Origin: Salibaculum sp035270045
Lineage (GTDB): Bacteria; Pseudomonadota; Alphaproteobacteria; Rhodobacterales; Rhodobacteraceae
Direction of reading: 5' to 3'
Assembly: GCF_035270045.1 (NCBI RefSeq)
Contig: NZ_DATFIP010000035.1
Span: 1 to 64,000 of the forward strand
Length of the DNA: 64,000 bases
Position 1 is the stretch's first letter, and every line of letters starts with the position of its first letter. The position numbers and the translations under genes are program-made. The notes beneath the pieces are model-generated. The model was given only the letters and a program-made list of their open reading frames with translations, made no database searches and was not told the DNA's origin. Below are positions 24,019 to 33,024 of this stretch, one piece after another.

Positions 24019-24861
24019 ATGACCGTCATTTCCCTTTCAACCATTCCCAGCCGCTTCGACAAGGTCGGGCCGACGCTCGAAAGCCTGCTGGCCCAGGACG
24101 GCGGGATCAGCGAGATCCGCCTGCACATCCCCCATTACTACCGCCGCTTCCCGGAGTATGACGGCCGGATTCCCAAGGTTCCCGAGGGGGTGACAGTCGT
24201 CCGGCCCGATACCGACCTGGGCCCGGCAAGCAAGGTGCTGCATTGCGCCCGCGACCTGCGTGGCAGCGGGCGGAGGATCATCTTCTGCGATGACGACCAG
24301 GATTACCCGCCCGGCTGGGCACGGGCGCTGATCGACGGCGCCGCAAGGCATCCGGACAAGGCGATCTGCGTCCGCGGGGAAACCATCGACAGGCTGGGGT
24401 TCGCCCCACCGCGGGACACCCACGGCCTACCCACTGCCGTGTCGTTCAGCAAGGCGCTGAACATGCCCTACCACGCCCGGCGCCTCGCCCAAAAATCCCG
24501 CGGGTTGTTCGGACAGAGGGCATCCGGCAAACCCCCGCGCCGCCGCTTTCGCAAGGAAGGGCGCGTCGATCATTTCAACGGCGTTTGCGGGGTCTGCGTC
24601 GACCCGGACTGGTTCGATGACGCCTGTTTCGACATACCGCCGGTGATCTGGGCCGTGGACGACCTGATGCTGTCGGGCCACCTGGCCCGCCGGGGTGTGC
24701 CGATCTGGGTGCTTGCCGTTGCGGCCGAACTGAACCCAATGTGTACAGAGGCTGACGATACAACACCCCTGCTTCACGCGACGATCGAGGACCACGACCG
24801 TCGCCAGGCCGATGCCGCCGCCGTTCGTCACTTCCAGGACACCCATGGCGTTTGGCTGTAG
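24019..24861 (+). CDS. Glycosyltransferase, GT-A fold (family 2-like)
   Basis: A 280-residue protein beginning MTVISLSTIPSRFDKVGPTL, with LESLLAQDGGISEIRLHIP and the metal-binding IIFCDDDQDYPPGWA at about residue 93. A C-terminal segment AVDDLMLSGHLARRGVPIW resembles the acceptor-side motif of family A transferases. The ATG at 24019 is where recognisable similarity begins; the preceding 180 bases to the GT8 gene hold no clear gene. It probably adds a sugar to a surface polysaccharide; donor and acceptor are unknown. Confidence 0.75.
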   Translation: MTVISLSTIPSRFDKVGPTLESLLAQDGGISEIRLHIPHYYRRFPEYDGRIPKVPEGVTVVRPDTDLGPASKVLHCARDLRGSGRRIIFCDDDQDYPPGWARALIDGAARHPDKAICVRGETIDRLGFAPPRDTHGLPTAVSFSKALNMPYHARRLAQKSRGLFGQRASGKPPRRRFRKEGRVDHFNGVCGVCVDPDWFDDACFDIPPVIWAVDDLMLSGHLARRGVPIWVLAVAAELNPMCTEADDTTPLLHATIEDHDRRQADAAAVRHFQDTHGVWL

Positions 24862-24907
24862 AACCCGCCACAAGGCGGGGTGCACCCCGGATCCGATTTG
24901 ACAGGCC

Positions 24908-25753
24908 ATGCCAGAGATTTCCGTCATCATCTCGACCTACAATTCGCCCGCCTGGCTGGAGAAAGCCCTCGCGGGGTATGCCTGCCAGCGTAGCGCACCT
25001 TTCGAGATCGTGATCGCCGATGACGGTTCGGGCGCCGACACATGCGCTGTCATCGACCGCTTCTGGGACCTGGGGAGACAGGAGGGACTGTTCAAGCTGA
25101 CCCATGTCCGCCACGGCGATGCCGGGTTCCGCAAGTGGCAGATTGTCAACGACGCCATCGCCGCGGCACGGGGCGATTACCTGGTGTTCACCGATGGCGA
25201 CTGCATCCCCCATCCCGACCTTCTGGCCACCCATGCAAGGCTGGCCGCGCCGGGACAGTTCCTTTCGGGGGGGTATTTCCGGCTTCCTATGGCGACCAGC
25301 CGGGCCATCACGCCCGGGTCGATCCGAAGCGGCGCCGCCTTTCGCCTGCGCTGGCTGCGCAGGCATGGCCTCGGGGTCAGTTCCAAGTGGCTCAAGGTGC
25401 TGGGCCCGGCTTGGGGTATCGGCGGCCCGCTCGACCGGATCAGCCCGGCCAGGAAGACCTTCAACGGCAACAATTCCTCGTGCTGGAGGGCTGATGCCCT
25501 ACGCCTGTGCGGCTTCGACACCCGCATCCGCTATGGCGGCGGCGACCGGGAATTCGGCTACCGCCTGCAACATGCGGGCGTCACGCCACGGGTCATCCGC
25601 TATTCCACGCTCTGCCTCCACCTGGACCACCCGCGCAGCTACAAGAGCGCCGAGGTCCGCGCGGCCAACCTGGCCATCATCGACGAGACCCTCGCCACGG
25701 GGCGGATCGCGACAGATTACGGCCTGACCAAGGAGCAGACGGCCTCATGTTGA
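24908..25753 (+). CDS. Glycosyltransferase family 2
   Basis: A 281-residue transferase with the N-terminal MPEISVIISTYNSPAWLEKA, nucleotide-sugar site VIADDGS, the metal motif VFTDGDC (DxD) at about residue 97, and a C-terminal galactosyltransferase-like segment NGNNSSCWRADALRLCGFD followed by GGGDREFGYRL. It is cytoplasmic with no membrane segment. The next gene begins 7 bases before this stop, so the two are co-translated. A surface-glycan role is inferred from neighbours. Confidence 0.85.
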   Translation: MPEISVIISTYNSPAWLEKALAGYACQRSAPFEIVIADDGSGADTCAVIDRFWDLGRQEGLFKLTHVRHGDAGFRKWQIVNDAIAAARGDYLVFTDGDCIPHPDLLATHARLAAPGQFLSGGYFRLPMATSRAITPGSIRSGAAFRLRWLRRHGLGVSSKWLKVLGPAWGIGGPLDRISPARKTFNGNNSSCWRADALRLCGFDTRIRYGGGDREFGYRLQHAGVTPRVIRYSTLCLHLDHPRSYKSAEVRAANLAIIDETLATGRIATDYGLTKEQTASC

Positions 25754-26517
25754 ACGTCATCTGCATCAAGTGGGGCACGAAATACCCGGCGGCCTATGTC
25801 AACCGGCTGCACCGGGGCGTGCGCCGCTGGCTGGACCGCGAGGTCCGCTTCGTGTGTTTCACTGAGGATGCCGAGGGGATCGAGCCCGGTGTCGAGGTCC
25901 ACCCCCTCCCCCGCGAGGATTTCGAGGACGCCATCGTCGCGGGAATGACGCGCGCCGGGCGCAAAGGGGCCTGGCGCAAGATCTCTCTGTTCCGGCCCGG
26001 GCTTGCAGGGATGCAGGGACCCCGGCTGGGCTTGGACCTGGACGTCGCCATCACCGGGCCGCTCGATGCGATCGTCGACCACGCCCCCGACAAGGTCACC
26101 ATGCGGCGCGAATGGCGCTACGAGTGGCGCGGCCAGGAGGGCGGTCACGGCTCCGTCTTCTGCTTCGACCCGGACCTGCACCCCTATCTCTACGAGGCAT
26201 TCGCCGCCGATCCCGAGGGGTCGATCGCGGCGCACAAGGGCAGCGAACAGTATTACACCTCGATGACCGCGCTGCAGGCCGGGCAGCTTGCCTACCTGCC
26301 TGGTCCGCTTGTCTGCAGCTTCAAGCGCGATGCGATCCCGCGCCTGCCGTTGAACTACCTTGTCGCCCCGCGCCTGCCCGGGGACTGTCGCGTGATGTGC
26401 TTTCACGGTCGGCCCCACATGGAAGAGGCCATTGCCGGGTATCGCGGTTCGTGGCGGCACTGGAGCCGCCCCTGCGGCTGGCTGCGCCACCACTGGATCG
26501 GCGACGACAGGGCCTGA
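25747..26517 (+). CDS. Glycosyltransferase-like protein of unknown specificity
   Basis: A 256-residue protein beginning MLNVICIKWGTKYPAAYVNR. The segments VRFVCFTEDAEGIEPGVEV, PRLGLDLDVAITGPLD (a DLD in the DxD position) and a C-terminal MCFHGRPHMEEA resemble GT-A enzymes related to family 8/32. The ATG overlaps the previous stop. The DLD and CFHG motifs make a nucleotide-sugar transferase likely; specificity cannot be read. Confidence 0.7.
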   Translation: MLNVICIKWGTKYPAAYVNRLHRGVRRWLDREVRFVCFTEDAEGIEPGVEVHPLPREDFEDAIVAGMTRAGRKGAWRKISLFRPGLAGMQGPRLGLDLDVAITGPLDAIVDHAPDKVTMRREWRYEWRGQEGGHGSVFCFDPDLHPYLYEAFAADPEGSIAAHKGSEQYYTSMTALQAGQLAYLPGPLVCSFKRDAIPRLPLNYLVAPRLPGDCRVMCFHGRPHMEEAIAGYRGSWRHWSRPCGWLRHHWIGDDRA

Positions 26518-26524
26518 CCGCGGA

Positions 26525-26934
26525 TCAGCCGCCCGGCACCCGGTCGCCGCTGAATTCCACCTGAACCTTTCGGGCGCCGGTCAACTTGTACAGCGATCGG
26601 CGCAGGCCCGCGGCCTCGATCCGCAACCTTTTGCGCAATGCCTCTCCCCCACGGACAGTGCCCCTGCCTTCGACTTCTGCGCGATGGGAAAGTCTGTGGT
26701 TTTCGAGGTCCGCCGGACATGGCTGAGAGAACAGCAGATGTCCCCGGCCGAGACCTTGTCATGGTCCAGTCCACGTCGCCGCCCGAATTCCTTTTCCAGG
26801 TCGGGGCCGTAATCCCGCTTGCGGTCAAGGGCCGGCACACGGGTCAGCGTCACACCGATATCATCGGCGTTGCGCTTGATCCTGTCCCAGCGCTCAGGCT
26901 GGCGGTCCAGGTTGATGACGTAAACGGGGATCAT
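26525..26934 (-). pseudogene. GT25-family glycosyltransferase remnant with internal deletion
   Basis: Reading from 26934, MIPVYVINLDRQPERWDRIK through AGDICCSLSH is a good GT25 N-terminus (about 70 residues), but the frame then turns into unrelated sequence. In a neighbouring frame just before 26525, EALRKRLRIEAAGLRRSLYK followed by LTGARKVQVEFSG looks like a GT25 C-terminal tail with its own stop. About half of a normal 250-residue enzyme is missing. The gene therefore appears to have lost its centre by deletion and is unlikely to be functional. Confidence 0.6.
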
Positions 26935-27051
26935 CCGGCGCAACACCTCCTGATTGACCGCACGAAGCGGGCGCGCGGTCCATCTCCCATGTCCGCGCAA
27001 GTCGGGCAACCTCGGATCTTCGGACCGGGCGTTGCCGCGACCCCGAACGGC

Positions 27052-28953
27052 TCAGAGAGGCTGACGCAGGACGCCGGCGGGCGGCAAGTCCCCGGCATCG
27101 GTCTTGACGGTCTCGGCGGTGTAGTTGAACCAGAACCTCTCCGTCCCCGTGTCGCGGATCCGCACGCCCTCGGGCATCGGGCGTGTCGCCACCCCTGCCC
27201 GCGCGGCCGTCTGCGCCACAAGCCGATCGAATCCGGCTCGGTCCAGCCAGCCCGCCAGATATGTCAGCCCTCCGAAGGCCAGGGCGACGGGCCGGCCGGT
27301 TTCCGTTTCAAGGACCGGGTCGCCGGCGCCCTCGATCTCGTCGAGATAGCCGGTGACGGCCCCGCCCCCCGACAGGGCAACAGGCATGTCGGGGCGCATT
27401 GATTCAACGCGCGTCACCTTGAGATCGAAGCCGGGCAGATCAGGTGGCAGCGCCGCGGGAATGGCCATGTCGCGGCTGCGCGCCCCGGCGCGCGGGCCAA
27501 GCACCACCTGCGCGTCACTGGCCAGAAACGCCGCCTTCAGATCGTCAGGCAGAATCATCAGCCCCGGCGCGAAGATCGCCTTGTAGCCCGCGAGGTGCGC
27601 AGGATCAGGGCGGACGATATCCACCGACAGGCCTGCCCGGCGCAGGGCGCGATAGCACTCCAGCACCAGGCCGAAGTAGGACAGTCCCGCACCGTGCGGC
27701 TGCACGTCCCAGGCCCAATCTGCCTCGTAGTCGAAGACCAACGCCACGGGGACCTGTCGGGGCTGCACCTGGGGCGCCTCGGCGATCTCGGCGGCGACCT
27801 GGCGGGCCTCGTCCATTGCGGGGGCATCTGCACTGTCGGGGCGCAACAGGCCCGCGTGCATCTGTTCCTGCGCAAAGGGTGCCTGACGCCAGCGGAAGTA
27901 GCAGACCGCCTCGGCCCCGTGCGCGAAGGCCTCCCAGGACCAGAGCCGAACCATGCCCGGCAGCGGGGCGGGATTGTAAGGCGCCCAGTTCACCGGGCCG
28001 GGTTGTTGTTCCATTACCCACCAGCGCCCGCGCCCGACGGCACGATAAAGGTCATGGTGAAAGGCCTGGAAATCCGGATCGCCCTGGCGGTTGTAGCGGC
28101 GTTTGTGGGCATCCTCGGCCCCCACGACATTTTCGAGGAACCCGAGCGGGTAGCTGTCCCAGGACGCGATATCCAGATCGTCGCCCACCGCGTAGTGGTC
28201 GAAATCCGTGACCCGCCCCATGTAGTTATGCGCGATGGGGGCCTCGGACCGCGCCCTCAGGATGTCGACCTGCACCCGGTTGAACCGCACCACCTGGTCG
28301 GAACTGAAGCGCCGGAAGTCCAGCACGTGCGACGGGTTGGGTTCCGTGACGGTCAGGTTGGGCAGGTCCACGTCATCGAAACTGGCATAGTCCATCGACC
28401 AGAAGACATTGCCCCAGGCGCGGTTCAGCGCCTCGGGCGACTGGTAGCGTTGGGCCAACCAGTCGCGAAAGGCGCCCCTCGCGGCCTCGGAATAGGACAG
28501 GATCGTGTCGTGACAGCCATATTCGTTGTCCGTTTGCCAGGCCGCGACATGGGGATTGCAGCCATAGCGATCGGCCATCAGCGTGACGATCCGGCGGCAT
28601 TCGTCCAGATAGCCCGCGTGGCTGAAACAGTAATGCCGGCGCGAGCCGAACTTGCGCGGGCGTCCCGCGGCATCGACAGCCAGCATGTCGGGGTGCTTGT
28701 TGACCACCCAGCGCGGCGGCGTGGCCGTGGGTGTGCCAAGAACCACCTTGAGCCCCGCCTGTCCCAGCACCTCGATGGCGCGGTCCAGCCAGTCCCAGTG
28801 CAAATCACCCGGCGCAGGTTCGATCCGGCCCCAGGCGAATTCGCCGATCCGCACCCAGGTCAGACCGGCCGCGGCCATGCGGGCGGCGTCGTCTTCCCAG
28901 ACCTCTTCGGGCCAATGTTCGGGATAATAGCAGGTGCCAAGGGTGCGCTGCAT
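27052..28953 (-). CDS. GH42 beta-galactosidase
   Basis: A 633-residue cytoplasmic glycoside hydrolase. It starts MQRTLGTCYYPEHWPEEVWE; the acid/base is E144 in WQTDNEYGCH and the nucleophile is E315 in WVMEQQPGPVNWAP. The A (TIM barrel), B and C domain layout and length are normal for GH42. It has no signal peptide, so substrate must be imported first, matching the ABC transporter upstream in the same operon. It is the distal gene, 23 bases after dgoA. Specific galactoside is unknown. Confidence 0.9.
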   Translation of the reverse strand: MQRTLGTCYYPEHWPEEVWEDDAARMAAAGLTWVRIGEFAWGRIEPAPGDLHWDWLDRAIEVLGQAGLKVVLGTPTATPPRWVVNKHPDMLAVDAAGRPRKFGSRRHYCFSHAGYLDECRRIVTLMADRYGCNPHVAAWQTDNEYGCHDTILSYSEAARGAFRDWLAQRYQSPEALNRAWGNVFWSMDYASFDDVDLPNLTVTEPNPSHVLDFRRFSSDQVVRFNRVQVDILRARSEAPIAHNYMGRVTDFDHYAVGDDLDIASWDSYPLGFLENVVGAEDAHKRRYNRQGDPDFQAFHHDLYRAVGRGRWWVMEQQPGPVNWAPYNPAPLPGMVRLWSWEAFAHGAEAVCYFRWRQAPFAQEQMHAGLLRPDSADAPAMDEARQVAAEIAEAPQVQPRQVPVALVFDYEADWAWDVQPHGAGLSYFGLVLECYRALRRAGLSVDIVRPDPAHLAGYKAIFAPGLMILPDDLKAAFLASDAQVVLGPRAGARSRDMAIPAALPPDLPGFDLKVTRVESMRPDMPVALSGGGAVTGYLDEIEGAGDPVLETETGRPVALAFGGLTYLAGWLDRAGFDRLVAQTAARAGVATRPMPEGVRIRDTGTERFWFNYTAETVKTDAGDLPPAGVLRQPL

Positions 28954-28976
28954 CGGGACCTCGAGTGCTGGGAATG

Positions 28977-29582
28977 TCAGAATAAGGCGGCGTCGTAGGC
29001 GGCGACGACTTCCGCCGCCAGGTCGGCCACGCGGGCCGCGTCGTAGCCGGGCTTGTAGAGGTTCGAGCCAAGCCCGAAGCCCGTGATCCCGGCCGCGCGC
29101 CAGTCCTTGAAATCGTCGGGGCCGACACCGCCCACCGCATAGGTCGCGGCCGCACCGGGCAGAACCGCGGACAGGGCCTTGAACCCGTCCAACCCCAGCT
29201 TGAAGGCGGGAAAGAATTTCAGCCCGTCCGCGCCGTGGCGCAGGGCGGTGAAACACTCGGTCGCGGTAAAGACGCCGGGATAGGAGGCCATACGATGGGC
29301 CTTGGTGGCGGCAATGACCTCAGGGTTGGCATCGGGTGACACCACCATCTGGGCGCCGATACCGGCCAGCCGCGCCACCGCGTCCGCGTCCAGAACCGTG
29401 CCGGCCCCGATCACCGCTCTGTCGCCCAGGTGGGAAATCATCCGCGCGATACTGTCATAGGGGTCGGGCGAGTTCAGCGGCACCTCGATACGGGTGATCC
29501 CGGCGCCTGTCAGCGCCTCGGTGATGGAAACCGCCTCGTGCGGCTGCACCCCACGTAGAATGGCGATGATCTCGCGGGTCAT
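28977..29582 (-). CDS. dgoA: 2-dehydro-3-deoxy-6-phosphogalactonate aldolase
   Basis: A 201-residue class I KDPG/KDPGal aldolase. E33 lies in RIEVPLNSPDP, GAGTV is at 59-63, and the Schiff-base lysine is K122 in ADGLKFFPAFKLG. The NSPDP segment and pairing with DgoK support KDPGal rather than KDPG as substrate, giving pyruvate and glyceraldehyde 3-phosphate. The start overlaps the dgoK stop (ATGA). Confidence 0.9.
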   Translation of the reverse strand: MTREIIAILRGVQPHEAVSITEALTGAGITRIEVPLNSPDPYDSIARMISHLGDRAVIGAGTVLDADAVARLAGIGAQMVVSPDANPEVIAATKAHRMASYPGVFTATECFTALRHGADGLKFFPAFKLGLDGFKALSAVLPGAAATYAVGGVGPDDFKDWRAAGITGFGLGSNLYKPGYDAARVADLAAEVVAAYDAALF

Positions 29583-30487
29583 TGCGCGGCCTCGCGCAGG
29601 CGGTCATGAGCGGCGCGCAGTCCCCGCAGGACCATGCCATCGCCGGCCACACTGGCAACACTGGCGCCCTGGGCGGCGAGTGCGGCGTGATAGGCCCCGG
29701 CGATGCCGCCGGCGCCGACCACGCGAATGTCCTGGCCCAGCCAGTAAGGCCGCGCCCCGGCTAGTTCCATGCCGATCAGCAGCCCCGAGAGCCGGGCGCG
29801 CGACGCACCTGCGCCAGTACCCTCCAAGAGGGCCCCGGCCCGGATCGAGAAAAGCTCTGCCGCCACGGTGGCCGGCCGCGCGATGGCGTCCTCGACCGCC
29901 GAGGCAAAGGCTTGGTCCACCCAGTCGCCCCCCGTCACCGAATGCCGCAGCACCGACGCCTGTTCGAGCAGGGCAAAGAGTTCACCGGTCATGAAGGTGC
30001 GGAAACTGACCACCTCTCCGGCGCTGACATGGACCCACTTGGTATGCGTACCGGGCAAGCAGAGCACCCCGTCGAATCCCGGGGTCTCGGACAGGAACCC
30101 GGCGATCTGGGTTTCCTCGCCGCGCATCACGTCAGGCGGCGCGACCTGCTTGATCCCCGGCACGATGGAGACGCAAAGGCGCGGATCGTCGGTGTCCACC
30201 GAAACCGCCGACCCGATCGAGGGCGGGGCGCAAGGGACCGCCGAATAGGGCGCCTCGGCCCAGCCCTGCCGCGACCCGGCCATGCCACAGACGATCACCG
30301 GCACGCTGCCGCCGTCGGGCAGCGCATCGCCGACCAGCGCCAGCAGCGCCGGTTCGAACTGGTCGCGCGACAGGTGCCCCATGCCCCGGTCGGACTGGCG
30401 CTGGTCCAGCACCGCGCCATCCGGTCCCATGAGCCAGACCCGCAGGTGCGACGTGCCCCAGTCAACGGCCAACCATTCCGGTATCAT
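29579..30487 (-). CDS. dgoK: 2-dehydro-3-deoxygalactonokinase
   Basis: A 302-residue sugar-acid kinase. The N-terminal phosphate site is AVDWGTSHLRVWLM; DGVLCLPGTHTKWV and FMTGELFALL are characteristic of DgoK. It phosphorylates 2-keto-3-deoxygalactonate before cleavage by DgoA. ATG 30487 is preferred to 30508 because the GAGGAGGG sequence precedes it and the extra seven residues are not conserved. Confidence 0.9.
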   Translation of the reverse strand: MIPEWLAVDWGTSHLRVWLMGPDGAVLDQRQSDRGMGHLSRDQFEPALLALVGDALPDGGSVPVIVCGMAGSRQGWAEAPYSAVPCAPPSIGSAVSVDTDDPRLCVSIVPGIKQVAPPDVMRGEETQIAGFLSETPGFDGVLCLPGTHTKWVHVSAGEVVSFRTFMTGELFALLEQASVLRHSVTGGDWVDQAFASAVEDAIARPATVAAELFSIRAGALLEGTGAGASRARLSGLLIGMELAGARPYWLGQDIRVVGAGGIAGAYHAALAAQGASVASVAGDGMVLRGLRAAHDRLREAAQ

Positions 30488-30507
30488 GTCACCCTCCTCG
30501 TCACGCA

Positions 30508-31275
30508 CTACCCCGTCACCACGACGCCGCCGTCCACCACCATGGCCTGGCCGGTCATCATGCGGCTGGCATCAGAGGCCAGGAAAAGCGTGGCATCCAC
30601 GATATCCTGCGGTTTGAGATGTTCCTTGAGGCACTGCCGGTCCATGTGCGCGGCCAGGGCCTCGGGCTTGGCCCAGAGCTCGAGTTGCTTGTCGGTCAGC
30701 ACCCAGCCCGGCGCCAGCGCGTTCACCCGGATCGCGTCGGGTCCGAATTCCCGTGCCAGGCTGCGGGTCATGCCGTTGATCCCGGAATTCGCGGTGGTGT
30801 AGAGCGGATATCCCGCATTGCCCATCATGTAGCTGACCGAGCTGAAGTTGACGATCGCCCCACCGCCCAGCGCCTTCATTCCCGGCATCACCGCCTGACA
30901 GGCAAAGAAATAGGCCTTGAGATTGATCGCCATCATCCAGTCCCAAAAGGACTCGTCGACCTCTTCTGTGGTGTGGCGCTTATCGTTGGCGGCGTTGTTT
31001 ACCAACGCACGGATCGGTCCATTGGCCGTCGCCGCTTGCTCCATAGCTGCCTTGAGCGCGGGAATGTCGGTGATATCGCACTGCAGGAACAGCGGGCGGT
31101 TGCCGGTTTCCCGCTCCATCTGGTCGACGAAGTCGCTCGCGTCCGACCGACCCACGAAGGAAACCTTCGCCCCCTGCCGCAGGAAGCCCTCGGTCAGGGC
31201 CGCACCGATTCCGGAACCGCCTCCGGTGATGAAGACGGAGGCACCGTCGAGGTCATGAAAGGTGGCTGTGCTCAT
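30508..31275 (-). CDS. SDR-family protein in galactose-dehydrogenase position, catalytic Lys replaced by Asn
   Basis: A 255-residue short-chain dehydrogenase. The nucleotide motif TGGGSGIG (18-25), NNAA (93-96), the serine region NFSSVSYMMGN (143-153) and the tyrosine Y159 are present. The YxxxK motif reads YTTAN, so the catalytic lysine is Asn163. The adjacent GINGMTRSLAREFG and APGWVLTDKQ are as expected for sugar dehydrogenases of this type. Context points to oxidation of galactose to galactonolactone. The missing lysine makes normal activity uncertain. Start and IlvD-type stop share a base (TGATG). Confidence 0.82.
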   Translation of the reverse strand: MSTATFHDLDGASVFITGGGSGIGAALTEGFLRQGAKVSFVGRSDASDFVDQMERETGNRPLFLQCDITDIPALKAAMEQAATANGPIRALVNNAANDKRHTTEEVDESFWDWMMAINLKAYFFACQAVMPGMKALGGGAIVNFSSVSYMMGNAGYPLYTTANSGINGMTRSLAREFGPDAIRVNALAPGWVLTDKQLELWAKPEALAAHMDRQCLKEHLKPQDIVDATLFLASDASRMMTGQAMVVDGGVVVTG

Positions 31276-32990
31276 CAGTGGCTCTCTCTTGTCACGGGGC
31301 GTGTATCCTTGCCCACGAGGAAGTCCAGGTCCGCGCCCCGGTCGGCCTGAAGCACGTGGTCGATGTAGAGTTTGGCATAACCGCGGGTGTAATGCGGCGC
31401 GTCGGGCTGCCAGTTCGCGCGGCGGCTCTCAAGCTCGGCCGCGTCAACCAGGAGCTCTAGCTGCCCCGCGCTGGCCGACACCCGGATACGGTCGCCGGTC
31501 TGCACCAGCGCCAGGGTGCCGCCGGCCTGCGCCTCGGGCGAGACGTGCAGGATCACGGTGCCATAGGCGGTGCCCGACATGCGCGCGTCGGAAATGCGGA
31601 TCATGTCGCGCACGCCCTGCTGCACCAGCTTTTTCGGGATCGGCATGTTGCCCACCTCGGGCATGCCCGGATAGCCCTTTGGCCCGCAGCCCTTGAGGAC
31701 AAGGATGGTTTCCGGCGTCACGGGCAGGTCGTCGCGGTCGATATTGGCCTTCATGTCCTCGATGTTTTCAAAGACATGGGCCTCGCCCTCATGTTCCAGA
31801 AGCGCGTCGGTGGCCGCCGAAGGCTTCACGATGGCCCCCTCGGGCGCGAGATTGCCACGCAGCACCCGCAGCCCGGCAGCGGGTTTCACCGGGCTGTCAT
31901 AGGGCCGGATCACGTCCGCGTTGTAGCACTCGGCGCCCTCGGCATAGGCCGCGATATCGCCGCCCAGAACGGTCCTGGAGGATGTCAGAAGCCCCTGCTC
32001 GGCCAGTTCGCGCAGGACCACCGGAACACCTCCCGCGTAGCAGAAATCCTCCATCAGGTATTGGCCCGAGGGCATGCAGTTGACCAGCAGCGGCACCTCG
32101 CTGCCCTGTTCGAAATCGTCGAGGCTCAGGTCCACACCCACGCGCCCCGCCAGCGCCAGCAGATGCACCACGGCGTTGGTCGACCCGCCCACGGCGGCAT
32201 TGGCAAGCACGGCGTTGATGAAAGCCTCTCTCGTCAGCACGTCAGAGGGTTTCAGATCCTCATCTACCATTTCGACGATGCGCTTGCCGGTGAGATGGGC
32301 CAGCGCCATGCGACGCGCATCCACCGCCGGCAAGGCGGCATTGGTGGGCAGGGACATGCCCATCGCCTCGACCAGCGATGCCATGGTGCTGGCGGTACCC
32401 ATGGTCATGCAAACGCCCTTGGACCGGGACATCCCGCTTTCGGCGGCCATGAAATCCTGCAGGGTCATTTCGCCCGCGCGCACGGCCTCGGAGAATTTCC
32501 AGACATCCGTGCCGCTGCCGATATCCGCGCCCTTCCACTTGCCGTTCAGCATCGGCCCCGAGGACACGACGATCGAGGGCAGATCGACGCTGGCCGCGCC
32601 CATCAGCTGGCCCGGCGTGGTCTTGTCGCAGCCGCCAAGCAGCACGACGCCGTCGATCCCGTAGGCGCGTATCGATTCCTCGACATCCATGGCCAGCAGG
32701 TTGCGGAACAGCATGGCGGTCGGCTTCATCTGGGTCTCGCCCAGCGACATGACGGGGAATTCCACGGGGAAACCGCCCGCCTCCCAGACGCCGCGCTTGA
32801 CGCCCTCGGCCAGCTCTCTCAGGCCCGAATTGCAGGGCGTCAGTTCCGACCAGGTGTTGCAGATGCCGATGATGGGCCGCCCATCGAAGGCGTGATCGGG
32901 AAAGCCCTGGTTCTTCATCCAGCTGCGGTGAATGAACCCGTCGCGGTCGAGCTTGCCATACCAGGCGGCGCTGCGTCGTGTCTTGGTCAT
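31275..32990 (-). CDS. IlvD/EDD-family sugar-acid dehydratase (probably galactonate or arabonate)
   Basis: A 571-residue iron-sulfur dehydratase. The cluster cysteines are in ICNTWSELTPCNSGL and LLGGCDKTTPGQLMG, with a third in VCMTMGTASTM. The sequence differs from biosynthetic IlvD (dihydroxyacid dehydratase) and from Edd and fits the sugar-acid branch (L-arabonate, D-xylonate, D-galactonate). In this operon it would convert galactonate to 2-keto-3-deoxygalactonate, replacing the enolase-superfamily DgoD found in enterobacteria. The exact sugar acid is inferred from dgoK/dgoA. Confidence 0.85.
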   Translation of the reverse strand: MTKTRRSAAWYGKLDRDGFIHRSWMKNQGFPDHAFDGRPIIGICNTWSELTPCNSGLRELAEGVKRGVWEAGGFPVEFPVMSLGETQMKPTAMLFRNLLAMDVEESIRAYGIDGVVLLGGCDKTTPGQLMGAASVDLPSIVVSSGPMLNGKWKGADIGSGTDVWKFSEAVRAGEMTLQDFMAAESGMSRSKGVCMTMGTASTMASLVEAMGMSLPTNAALPAVDARRMALAHLTGKRIVEMVDEDLKPSDVLTREAFINAVLANAAVGGSTNAVVHLLALAGRVGVDLSLDDFEQGSEVPLLVNCMPSGQYLMEDFCYAGGVPVVLRELAEQGLLTSSRTVLGGDIAAYAEGAECYNADVIRPYDSPVKPAAGLRVLRGNLAPEGAIVKPSAATDALLEHEGEAHVFENIEDMKANIDRDDLPVTPETILVLKGCGPKGYPGMPEVGNMPIPKKLVQQGVRDMIRISDARMSGTAYGTVILHVSPEAQAGGTLALVQTGDRIRVSASAGQLELLVDAAELESRRANWQPDAPHYTRGYAKLYIDHVLQADRGADLDFLVGKDTRPVTRESH

Positions 32991-33024
32991 TTATTCCTGT
33001 CCGTTCCAATCGGAAATTAGGGCC

